Of a stretch of 16,096 nt of DNA, positions 8,201-13,069 are shown in pieces (the stretch's first letter is position 1; each line of letters opens with the position of its first letter). The stretch comes from CAZWVA01 sp964636885. GTDB lineage: Bacteria > Desulfobacterota_D > UBA1144 > Nemesobacterales > CSP1-2. The notes under the pieces are model-generated. The model made no database searches. It was not told where the DNA came from and saw only the letters and a list, made by a program, of their open reading frames with translations. Made by a program: the position numbers and the translations under genes. The stretch covers positions 1 to 16,096 of the forward strand of contig CAZWVA010000059.1 in NCBI GenBank assembly GCA_964636885.1. Direction: 5' to 3'.

Positions 8201-8329
8201 GACTACTCCTAAGGAAACGAATAGAACCAATAGGAAATCCACTAATCCATTTGAAATCCGAACCCTTTTCCTTCTCCTGCTTAAGTCGCTTAGGAGTCTT
8301 TCAAGAATCTCTTTTGATTCTGACTTCAT
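5282..8329 (-). CDS. DUF4175-like membrane protein with long coiled-coil domain
   Basis: A 1015-residue protein. Membrane helices lie at about residues 28-47, 55-79 and 157-175. A beta-rich extracytoplasmic part (about 190-400) contains YPNYTG (206-211), PSGDVIDVNEGE and a QDDFGL segment, the pattern of DUF4175-type proteins from MoxR-linked loci. From about 415 to 930 it is almost wholly charged helix (Glu/Lys/Arg/Leu heptads, predicted coiled coil). A Gly/Pro-rich linker and a short C-terminal helix (EGYSELNKRYYERIVK) follow. The DUF assignment is by pattern recall and was not searched. The ATG at 8329 has no recognisable Shine-Dalgarno sequence, so initiation may be leaderless or weak. It is first in the operon, coupled to the metallopeptidase by GTGA. 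A scaffold role in the envelope is inferred; no catalytic motif is visible. Confidence 0.75.
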   Translation of the reverse strand: MKSESKEILERLLSDLSRRRKRVRISNGLVDFLLVLFVSLGVVSLLARIHSNNIYFSILKALVVLAACLGFFRLLLAAVLKEEKKTSLAKELDNLSPGLGEDALNAVLLLLEETEYEKERGVSKSLIQAHVDSVAVRLKSLDLSRLVPEERIKSHLRPIAFAITLSLILLIFAPKGFRSFLLSASIVPSHGPIPLELADIKIEYSYPNYTGAPPKEIVGSTGDVKAIKGTAVRFEATPLSPLDEGNLVIEGGHAIPISVHKGRIEAGFTVISSGAFFIEDKKGRSKSRVFKITSEEDKAPGVVITAPSGDVIDVNEGERLDIHYTAQDDFGLTRLLITWKTKKGESSRNIDQTKETTRSIEGRFQWDPSAIESDPDEIIEVRIKAYDNDTVSGPKLGVSNPIKIRLKNQRKKHEDVLVVLERILYEFLDILGDEVENGRLKDGYMTGDQNGVGMGTEEKNLGRNIGIIKRTHGIITGKIEKALALLDESLEKMKSDHSSNYTSFLGLSNMKTRIEDLLYERRDLVQTLSPGDLPRLDSLITREINEFEDDILFLDSILKGERLMESLVYGKDALSKYNELSELLEKLKKGDDEETKREIEKRVEELRGLMSQLAEKLGSISGDVYEGFLNPDAFESVDLEGKLDKIMDLTEQGKIAEALDLLADIKNGLQGMIASLESGFQSFSSASLSKEITRLNEVIARMKEIENEETSLKKRTEDLKQSLLRATDKREELGDFVERERRKVEELKDSLMEAREEFPSYIPEKEVLEGFLAIERILRNTDELENRLKALDLEEALRSANDIGEGIKGLRNLSKPYGKTEEGDKRGMRRSEEIAKEVYEDLKRLLRGETREGQSHRIVERQEEIEKETGEIVKYIEENKGDLPLQPSVGERLDESIGFMRGASRNLKGKEVSKAISNQEEAIRSLRKAREETEGLLEKYRLSAKGMGPSVPFVLGGDQPRQGPRGIDTGYVEIPPPQESESGKEFKESLLKTLREGSPEGYSELNKRYYERIVK

Positions 8330-8449
8330 CTAATAAAATACTACCGTAGGGTGGAGGAAAAGGAAACGTTTTCGTGACATTTATCGGTCTTATGCTATAT
8401 TAGTTCTTGATAGAAAAGCCGATTTTCTTCTAGAAATAGGGAAAAGCCA
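8330..8449. promoter_or_regulatory. Divergent intergenic region between the MoxR and pterin operons
   Basis: These 120 nt must carry the start signals for both operons. Only the rightward promoter is convincing (see 8374-8401). On the minus strand, TAATAT (8402-8397) overlaps the rightward -10, but no matching -35 lies 16-18 nt away. AAACGTTT (8364-8371) is an 8-bp palindrome between the two starts. Confidence 0.5.
8374..8401 (+). promoter_or_regulatory. Candidate promoter of the pterin operon
   Basis: GTGACA (8374-8379) and TATATT (8396-8401) are 16 nt apart and each fits the sigma-70 consensus at five of six bases. A TGC triplet at 8393-8395 supplies an extended -10 motif. The transcript would begin near 8408, about 40 nt before the first ATG. 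Confidence 0.5.
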
Positions 8450-8872
8450 ATGGGACATAAAACCCTTCTTACAAAGAGAGTGGACTTTGCCGCTTCTCAT
8501 CGCTATTGGAATCCTAATTGGAGCGAGGAAGTAAACAAGGCCGTCTTTGGCAAATGCACAAGCCCGTACGGACACGGGCACAACTACGTGCTTGAGGTTA
8601 CTATTGAGGGTGAGGTCGATCCGGATACCGGCATGATAATAAACCTATACGATTTAAAGCCGATTATAGGTGATGTTTTAAAGGACTTTGACCACAGGTT
8701 TTTAAACGAGGATAATCCACGGTTTAGGGACCTTATTCCCACAACCGAAAACATCGCCCGCGTCTTATGGGATTCTATAGAGAAGAGGCTCGGTGAAACC
8801 ACCCATTGCAGGCTCTACAGGATAAGGCTCTATGAAACCCCGGATCTATATGTGGATTACCGGAGGGAATGA
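8450..8872 (+). CDS. 6-pyruvoyl-tetrahydropterin synthase family, copy 1
   Basis: A 140-residue cytosolic PTPS/QueD-fold enzyme. Zinc ligands are His17 (AASHR), His42 and His44 (GHGHNY). The catalytic Cys36 lies in FGKCTSPYGHGHNY, with the five-residue Cys-to-HGH spacing of true PTPS (as in the mammalian FGKCNNPNGHGHNY type) and not the shorter QueD spacing. Asp81-His82 (DHRF) completes the catalytic group and Glu129 (LYETPD) is the pterin-anchoring Glu. PTTEN is also present. PTPS converts 7,8-dihydroneopterin triphosphate to 6-pyruvoyl-tetrahydropterin. The start is ATG 8450, behind an AGGGA site. It is first in the pterin operon and followed by a paralogue through an ATGA overlap. There is no queC or queE nearby, which argues against a queuosine role. 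Confidence 0.88.
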   Translation: MGHKTLLTKRVDFAASHRYWNPNWSEEVNKAVFGKCTSPYGHGHNYVLEVTIEGEVDPDTGMIINLYDLKPIIGDVLKDFDHRFLNEDNPRFRDLIPTTENIARVLWDSIEKRLGETTHCRLYRIRLYETPDLYVDYRRE

Positions 8873-9294
8873 TGAGAAGAGAGATATGCACCTTAACTAG
8901 GGTCTATCGTTTTTCTGCCGCCCATAGACTGCACTCAAAGAGGTTCTCTGACGAGGAGAACCTCCGTATATTCGGAAAGTGTAACAATCCCAAGGGGCAC
9001 GGCCACGATTACTACGTGGAGGTTAGGGTAGGGGGGGACATTCACCCCGAGACCGGTATGATTATTAACCTAAGTGATCTGGATGAGATGATGAAGGACA
9101 TATTAGAGGAACTCGACCACAAAAGGCTCGATATAGAGGTTCCCTATTTTAGGGAGTTCCAGCCTTCAGGGGAGAACATAGTGAGGTATATATGGCTCAG
9201 GCTTCAGCCAAAGATGAAGGGGGCGAGACTCGTTCATCTTAAGCTCTGGGAGACACAGGACAACTACTTCGAGTACTTTGAAGAGGAGAGATAA
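8872..9294 (+). CDS. 6-pyruvoyl-tetrahydropterin synthase family, copy 2
   Basis: A 140-residue paralogue of the preceding gene, also with the full active site: His18, His43 and His45 for zinc, Cys37 in FGKCNNPKGHGHDY, Asp82-His83, and Glu127 (LWETQD). Two consecutive ATGs exist at 8869 and 8872. GGAGG at 8862-8866 is only 2 nt from the first but 5 nt from the second, so 8872 is preferred. With 8869 the start would overlap the previous stop as ATGA. The two copies share the motifs MIINL-DL and GHGH but differ over much of the rest, so the duplication is old. They may form mixed oligomers, or one may have shifted substrate (for example toward another dihydropterin). The sequence alone does not decide this. 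Confidence 0.87.
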   Translation: MRREICTLTRVYRFSAAHRLHSKRFSDEENLRIFGKCNNPKGHGHDYYVEVRVGGDIHPETGMIINLSDLDEMMKDILEELDHKRLDIEVPYFREFQPSGENIVRYIWLRLQPKMKGARLVHLKLWETQDNYFEYFEEER

Positions 9295-9298
9295 ACGC

Positions 9299-9853
9299 AT
9301 GAGTATTGAGAACGCCATAAGGGAGATCCTTTCTCAGGTTGGAGAAGACCCCGATCGCCAGGGACTTAGGGATACCCCAGGTAGGGTCTCAAGGATGTAT
9401 ATGGAGCTGACCTCCGGTTATAGGATATCGCCTAGGGAGTTGGTTAACGGAGCGATCTTTGATGAAAGGTACGATGAAATGGTGATCGTGAGGGACATAG
9501 AGTTTTACAGCCTCTGTGAACACCATCTTCTACCCTTCTTCGGTAAGTGCCACGTGGCCTATGTTCCAAATGGCAAGATAATAGGGCTTAGCAAGATCCC
9601 GAGGATCGTCGAGGTGTTTTCTCGAAGGCTTCAGGTTCAGGAGAGGATGACCGTTCAGATTGCGGATTTTCTTAGCGATATCCTGAACCCGGAAGGAATC
9701 GGTGTCGTTGCGGAGGCATACCATCTCTGCATGGCCATGAGGGGGGTTAAAAAGGCTGAGGCGAACATGCTTACGAGCTCAATGCGAGGGGTATTTAAAG
9801 ACGATGAAAGAACGAGGTCGGAGTTTCTAAGACTGATAGGGAAGCAGAGATGA
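9299..9853 (+). CDS. folE: GTP cyclohydrolase I
   Basis: A 184-residue type I GTP cyclohydrolase, converting GTP to 7,8-dihydroneopterin triphosphate, the entry step for folate and biopterin-type cofactors. Zinc ligands are Cys73 and His76 in LCEHHLLPFFGK and Cys144 in EAYHLCMAMRGVKK. The segment GLSKIPRIVEVFSRRLQVQE is the usual active-site region, and DTPGRV is present near the N terminus. The chosen start is ATG 9299, with AGGAG at 9284-9288 10 nt upstream. An in-frame TTG at 9278 would overlap the previous gene and lies before the ribosome site. It lies 4 nt after the second PTPS and its TGA overlaps the next ATG (9850-9853). The context points to supplying PTPS, though it could also feed folate synthesis. 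Confidence 0.96.
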   Translation: MSIENAIREILSQVGEDPDRQGLRDTPGRVSRMYMELTSGYRISPRELVNGAIFDERYDEMVIVRDIEFYSLCEHHLLPFFGKCHVAYVPNGKIIGLSKIPRIVEVFSRRLQVQERMTVQIADFLSDILNPEGIGVVAEAYHLCMAMRGVKKAEANMLTSSMRGVFKDDERTRSEFLRLIGKQR

Positions 9854-10557
9854 AAGACGATGTGGTGGTTATCACTGGGGCGGGAAGGGGAATAGGAAGG
9901 GAGATCGCCCTTGGGTTTGCCAATGAGGGGGCTATCGTAGCGATATGCGCAAGAACCCAGGAGGGGATAAAGGCGGTAGAGAAAGAGATAGGGGAAAGGG
10001 GCGGAAGGGTACTGGCATCTTTATGTGATGTGGGAAACGAGAGGGAGGTTGAGGGGTTTATCAACAGAGTTTCGGAAATCAGCGGTAGGATAGACGTCCT
10101 AGTTAATAACGCCGGGGTCGCTTTTCTGGCTCCGGTTGCTGAGCTGGATTCATCTAGATGGGAAGAAACCATTAGGATAAACCTAACAGGGGTCTTCCTT
10201 GTTACAAAGTATGCGCTTAGATTCATGGGTGAGGGAAGTCACATATTCAATATAGCTTCTAATGCGGCCAGGACGGGTTTTCCCAATTGGTCCGCTTACT
10301 GCGCCTCGAAGTTCGGGCTCCTCGGTTTTACTGATTCGATAAGGGNNNNNNNNNNNNNNNNNNNNNNNNNNNNNNNNNNNNNNNNNNNNNNNNNNNNNNN
10401 NNNNNNNNNNNNNNNNGACGGGATCCCAGGCAGTTGGGATAGAAGAAGGATGATAAAGCCGCATGATGTTGCAAAGATGGTCCTAGCCGTATACAAACAG
10501 CCGAAAGAGACGCTTACCGAGGAGGTGGTTATTCTGCCACTAGGAGGGGCGTTTTAA
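9850..10557 (+). CDS. Short-chain dehydrogenase, likely pterin (sepiapterin-type) reductase
   Basis: A 235-residue classical SDR interrupted by 71 unresolved bases (10346-10416). The NAD(P) motif TGAGRGIG is at residues 9-16, NNAG at 86-89, and the catalytic Ser137, Tyr150 and Lys154 are all present. The reading frame before and after the gap agrees: 496 nt plus 71 N is 189 codons, and the resumed sequence (DGIPGSW, then KPHDVAKMV) is ordinary SDR C terminus. The gene is therefore probably intact and the gap correctly sized; the missing part would hold the ICPG-type segment. Position after folE and PTPS suggests reduction of 6-pyruvoyl-tetrahydropterin, sepiapterin or a dihydropteridine. That role is inferred from neighbourhood only, since SDR sequence rarely shows substrate. 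The ATG overlaps the folE stop, which implies coupling. Confidence 0.85.
   Translation: MKDDVVVITGAGRGIGREIALGFANEGAIVAICARTQEGIKAVEKEIGERGGRVLASLCDVGNEREVEGFINRVSEISGRIDVLVNNAGVAFLAPVAELDSSRWEETIRINLTGVFLVTKYALRFMGEGSHIFNIASNAARTGFPNWSAYCASKFGLLGFTDSIRXXXXXXXXXXXXXXXXXXXXXXXXDGIPGSWDRRRMIKPHDVAKMVLAVYKQPKETLTEEVVILPLGGAF
10346..10416. other. Assembly gap (71 N)
   Basis: A run of 71 unknown bases inside the SDR gene. Frame is kept across it, so the estimated gap length appears right. It marks the window as scaffolded draft sequence. Confidence 0.99.
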
Positions 10558-10618
10558 GGGCATGATCCGGGATACGAGATGGCGTTGATTCAATGGACCA
10601 TGTCGGTTTTGAGGAGAA

Positions 10619-11275
10619 ATGAGTCAGATAGATGAAAAAAAGCGGATTGTAAGCCCGACCGTTACACATCCCATGAGGATCCCTCCTGGCCAGGTCCTAA
10701 CCCAGAAGTTCCCGGTCTATGACATTGCTCCGAGACCGATCTTTAATAGAGAAAGATGGCGCTTTGTGATCTGGGGGGAGGTAAAAGGGGAGGAAACGCT
10801 TACGTGGGATGAGTTTATCGGCCTTCCAAGTGTAGAGGTCCTTGCGGATTTCCATTGCGTCACAAGGTGGTCTAAGCAAAATATGCTCTGGGAGGGCGTG
10901 AGCACGAAGACCGTATACGATTTGGTTCAACCTAACCCAGATGCGAGATACTTAATGATTCACTGTATGGATGGGTATACGACGAATGTTCCCATAGAGG
11001 ATTTCCTTAAAGAGGATTCTCTTTTCGCCTATAATCTCAACGGCAAACCCCTTCAGCCTGAGCACGGCTTTCCACTAAGACTCGTTATCCCTCGGCTCTA
11101 CGCGTGGAAGAGTGCAAAGTACGTCTACGGGGTTAAATTCATGATAGAGAATAGACCGGGATACTGGGAGCTAAGGGGATATCACATTCACGGCGACCCT
11201 TGGAAGGAGGAGAGGTTCTGGGAGGATGATATGAGGGCCTGGGAGATAAGGAAGAAGGTCAGAGAGGATAGATGA
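10619..11275 (+). CDS. Sulfite oxidase-fold molybdopterin oxidoreductase
   Basis: A 218-residue protein of the oxidoreductase molybdopterin-binding family (the sulfite oxidase / YedY catalytic fold). RVPPGQ-like residues (MRIPPGQ), then the Cys ligand of molybdenum, Cys80 in DFHCVTRWS, then HCMDGYTTNVPIEDF, PLQPEHGFPLRLVIPRLYAWKSAKYV and the closing RGYHIHGDPW are the usual landmarks of short bacterial members. No signal peptide or Tat motif is seen, so it is probably cytosolic, unlike MsrP/YedY. No haem domain is fused. The start ATG 10619 has GAGGAG immediately upstream (10611-10616), a short spacing. It lies 61 nt after the SDR on the same strand with no clear terminator between, so co-transcription with the pterin genes is likely. 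Substrate unknown. Confidence 0.88.
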   Translation: MSQIDEKKRIVSPTVTHPMRIPPGQVLTQKFPVYDIAPRPIFNRERWRFVIWGEVKGEETLTWDEFIGLPSVEVLADFHCVTRWSKQNMLWEGVSTKTVYDLVQPNPDARYLMIHCMDGYTTNVPIEDFLKEDSLFAYNLNGKPLQPEHGFPLRLVIPRLYAWKSAKYVYGVKFMIENRPGYWELRGYHIHGDPWKEERFWEDDMRAWEIRKKVREDR

Positions 11276-11522
11276 TTGCTATATCGGAAGGGATCTTTCT
11301 CCCTCTATCTCCCGTCCTCCCCTAAGGGACTACTTCCTCTGGCAATCTCAATCTGAGGATCTGAACCAGTTTAAACTGCTCCTTCTTCATCACATGAGAC
11401 AAAAGGGGCAAAGATTAAAATGGCTAGATAAAGCGAGATTACTCGTATCTTTCTGGGATGACCGAGCTTCATTGAGATTTTCTCCTCCTTTAAGAGAGAT
11501 TTTAGAATCTTGCTATTTTTAA
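11250..11522 (+). other. Stop-free frame without a good start (possible gene remnant)
   Basis: Of the 431-nt gene-free stretch 11276-11706, the first part holds a frame open for 90 codons up to TAA 11520-11522. Its translation looks protein-like (for example RDYFLWQSQSEDL and LLVSFWDDRASLRF), with no ATG, GTG or TTG before ATG 11394. That ATG lacks a ribosome site and would give only 42 residues. No family is recognised. It may be the 3' fragment of a decayed gene or chance. A weak AGATT-TTAG-AATCT hairpin (11497-11510) followed 5 nt later by five T sits at its end and could be a poor terminator. Confidence 0.25.
11367..11378. repeat. 12-bp perfect palindrome
   Basis: CAGTTTAAACTG equals its own reverse complement. 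It lies 170 nt upstream of the strong promoter, too far for a simple repressor site, and inside the doubtful open frame. It is recorded as a possible protein-binding site. Confidence 0.3.
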
Positions 11523-11547
11523 TTCTTAGCGTGAAACGGCAAAATTC

Positions 11548-11577
11548 TTGACATATAAGAAGCTGTGATTATATAAT
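11548..11577 (+). promoter_or_regulatory. Consensus sigma-70-type promoter of the CHASE2 operon
   Basis: A perfect TTGACA (11548-11553) and a perfect TATAAT (11572-11577) are 18 nt apart, the best promoter match seen in the window. A start near 11584 is expected. It would drive the genes from 11707 onward through a leader of about 120 nt. Confidence 0.75.
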
Positions 11578-11585
11578 TTGCCTTA

Positions 11586-11684
11586 ATGTTAGTTTCCTCC
11601 TTCTCAAATAAAGTGCCCGTAGATCGTGATTCCAATAACATTCTTCTCTTACCTATACCAAATTCAAAAAATAAGATAAGATAA
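11586..11684 (+). CDS. Possible 32-codon leader ORF
   Basis: ATG 11586 falls about 2 nt after the predicted transcription start, and the frame stays open for 32 codons to TAA 11682-11684, 22 nt before the first structural gene. The product (starting MLVSSFSNKVPVD) is unknown. If translated it would be read as a leaderless message. CCTCCTT inside it (11596-11602) is exactly complementary to the downstream ribosome site AAGGAGG (11695-11701), so its translation could affect access to that site. The evidence is positional only. Confidence 0.2.
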   Translation: MLVSSFSNKVPVDRDSNNILLLPIPNSKNKIR

Positions 11685-11706
11685 ACGACCAAGCAAGGAG
11701 GTTAAA

Positions 11707-12372
11707 ATGAGGTTCGCAATCTGTGTGTTAGCGGTTTCCGTAATGGTTTTTCTATCTACAACCAGAGGGGTCTTAGCTTGTAAGGGGAGTCAGGTGCTTT
11801 TCGAGGATAACTTTACAACGATGGATCCTGCTTGGGGTGAGCCGAACGATAAGCAGAGCGTTGCTGACAGCAAGCTAGTCATTAAACCCGAAGCGGGAAA
11901 GATATGGAGCGTAATAAACCAGGCGAACCTCTTTGAGGATATGGATGCCTGTATCAAGGTGAGAATAGCGAAGACCGACGATCCGAGCTGGGGAGGGGGA
12001 CTCATCTTCTGGGCTAAGGGGTATGATGATTACTACTACCTATTGGTAAATGGCGAAGGCTGGTTTGCGGTAAGACGCTGGGTAAATAGCCGCAGTTTAG
12101 ATCCGGTACCTTGGCGTGAGAACGCCGCCATTAAGAAGGGGGTTGGGGAGACTAATCAACTGCGAGTAGTGACAAGTGGGAACCAGGCAACCGTTTACAT
12201 AAACGACACCCAGGTTGTTACGTTTAAGGGGCAGCCCCCACAGGGCGGCAGCTTTATCGGCGTTCTCGGTAACTCTCCGTCTGTTTGGGAGTTTTCCGAG
12301 TTGAAAATCACGAAACCCCTGTCAGGGAGTGCTCCATCTGAAACCGCTCCTTCGGGAAATTCTCCGGGTTAA
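11707..12372 (+). CDS. Secreted concanavalin-like (DUF1080/LamG-type) protein, paralogue 1
   Basis: A 221-residue exported protein. A hydrophobic signal segment ends in GVLAC (Cys25); AAGGAGG at 11695-11701 fixes the ATG. The mature part reads as a single jelly-roll domain: VLFEDNF at its start, FWAKGYDDYYYLLV, FAVRRW, NQLRVVTSGNQATVYIND in the middle, and WEFSELKIT at its end, followed by a Ser/Pro/Gly-rich tail. This matches the general pattern of LamG/DUF1080-like domains, which bind glycans in several families. The only mature cysteines, Cys25 and Cys82 (DMDAC), are kept in the paralogue, so a disulfide is likelier than lipidation of Cys25, although VLAC weakly resembles a lipobox. It is the first structural gene behind the consensus promoter and probably periplasmic. 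Ligand unknown. Confidence 0.75.
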   Translation: MRFAICVLAVSVMVFLSTTRGVLACKGSQVLFEDNFTTMDPAWGEPNDKQSVADSKLVIKPEAGKIWSVINQANLFEDMDACIKVRIAKTDDPSWGGGLIFWAKGYDDYYYLLVNGEGWFAVRRWVNSRSLDPVPWRENAAIKKGVGETNQLRVVTSGNQATVYINDTQVVTFKGQPPQGGSFIGVLGNSPSVWEFSELKITKPLSGSAPSETAPSGNSPG

Positions 12373-12419
12373 AGGTATGTAATGGCTTTTACGATACGTC
12401 TCTTTATAGGAGGTTAGTC

Positions 12420-13049
12420 ATGAAAAGGAAGCCCTTTATTCTTATGCTTACCGCTATTATGGTTTTCTCTTTAGCCAAAAACGTCTTGGCATGTAAGGGG
12501 ACTCAGGTGCTTCTTGAAGATAACTTTGCAACATTGGATCCGGCCTGGGGTGAGGCAAACGCCAATATGAATGTGGGTAACGGCAAGCTAGTCATACAAC
12601 CGGGGATAAATTCGAGTTATGTTCTTATAAACCAGGCAAACCTCTTCGAGGACATGGATGCCTGTGTCAAGGTAACACAGGTAAAAAGCGACGATCCCAC
12701 TTACAGTGCTGGTCTCGTTTTCTGGGCTAAGGACTCTAGCGATTACTACTACCTATTGGTGACAGGTGACGGCTGGTTTTCGGTAAAGCGTTGGGTGAAT
12801 CAGCGCAGTTTGTCCCCTGTACCTTGGCGCGAGAGCGCTTCCATAAAGAAGGGCCTTGGGCAGACAAACGAGTTACGTGTGGTGACGAAGGGAGCGCAGG
12901 CAACGGTTTTCATTAATGACACCCAGGTTGTGAGCTTTAATGGCCAGCCCCCACAGGGCGGCGGCTTTATCGGCATGATCGCCTTTTCCCCGGAAAAGGC
13001 CACAAATAAAAACGTATGGGAATTCTCCGACTTAAAGGTCACTAAGTAG
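12420..13049 (+). CDS. Secreted concanavalin-like (DUF1080/LamG-type) protein, paralogue 2
   Basis: A 209-residue tandem paralogue of the previous gene, very similar across the whole mature domain (shared blocks include NQANLFEDMDAC, DYYYLLV, PVPWRE and GQPPQGG). Cys25 and Cys82 fall at identical positions. It has its own signal peptide (MKRKPFILML, then NVLAC) and its own AGGAGG (12408-12413) 6 nt before ATG. It lacks the Ser/Pro/Gly tail of copy 1 and has a small insertion (EKATNKN) before the final strand. The 47-nt gap shows no promoter or terminator, so the pair is co-transcribed. It could be a second subunit with different ligand preference. Function unknown. Confidence 0.75.
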   Translation: MKRKPFILMLTAIMVFSLAKNVLACKGTQVLLEDNFATLDPAWGEANANMNVGNGKLVIQPGINSSYVLINQANLFEDMDACVKVTQVKSDDPTYSAGLVFWAKDSSDYYYLLVTGDGWFSVKRWVNQRSLSPVPWRESASIKKGLGQTNELRVVTKGAQATVFINDTQVVSFNGQPPQGGGFIGMIAFSPEKATNKNVWEFSDLKVTK

Positions 13050-13069
13050 CTGGGGATAAAGGGCCGTGG

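Noticed and set aside
8450..9294. QueD (queuosine) assignment for the two PTPS-fold genes
   Set aside because: The Cys-x5-HGH spacing and Glu motif fit true PTPS, and folE plus an SDR, not queC/queE, are the neighbours. Not excluded without phylogeny.
9278..9298. Upstream TTG start for folE adding seven residues
   Set aside because: It overlaps the PTPS gene and precedes the AGGAG site; the ATG at 9299 fits the family N terminus.
11564..11568. TGTGA half-site in the promoter as a CRP/cAMP feedback site for the cyclase operon
   Set aside because: The second half (TCACA after six bases) is absent; a single 5-mer is not evidence.
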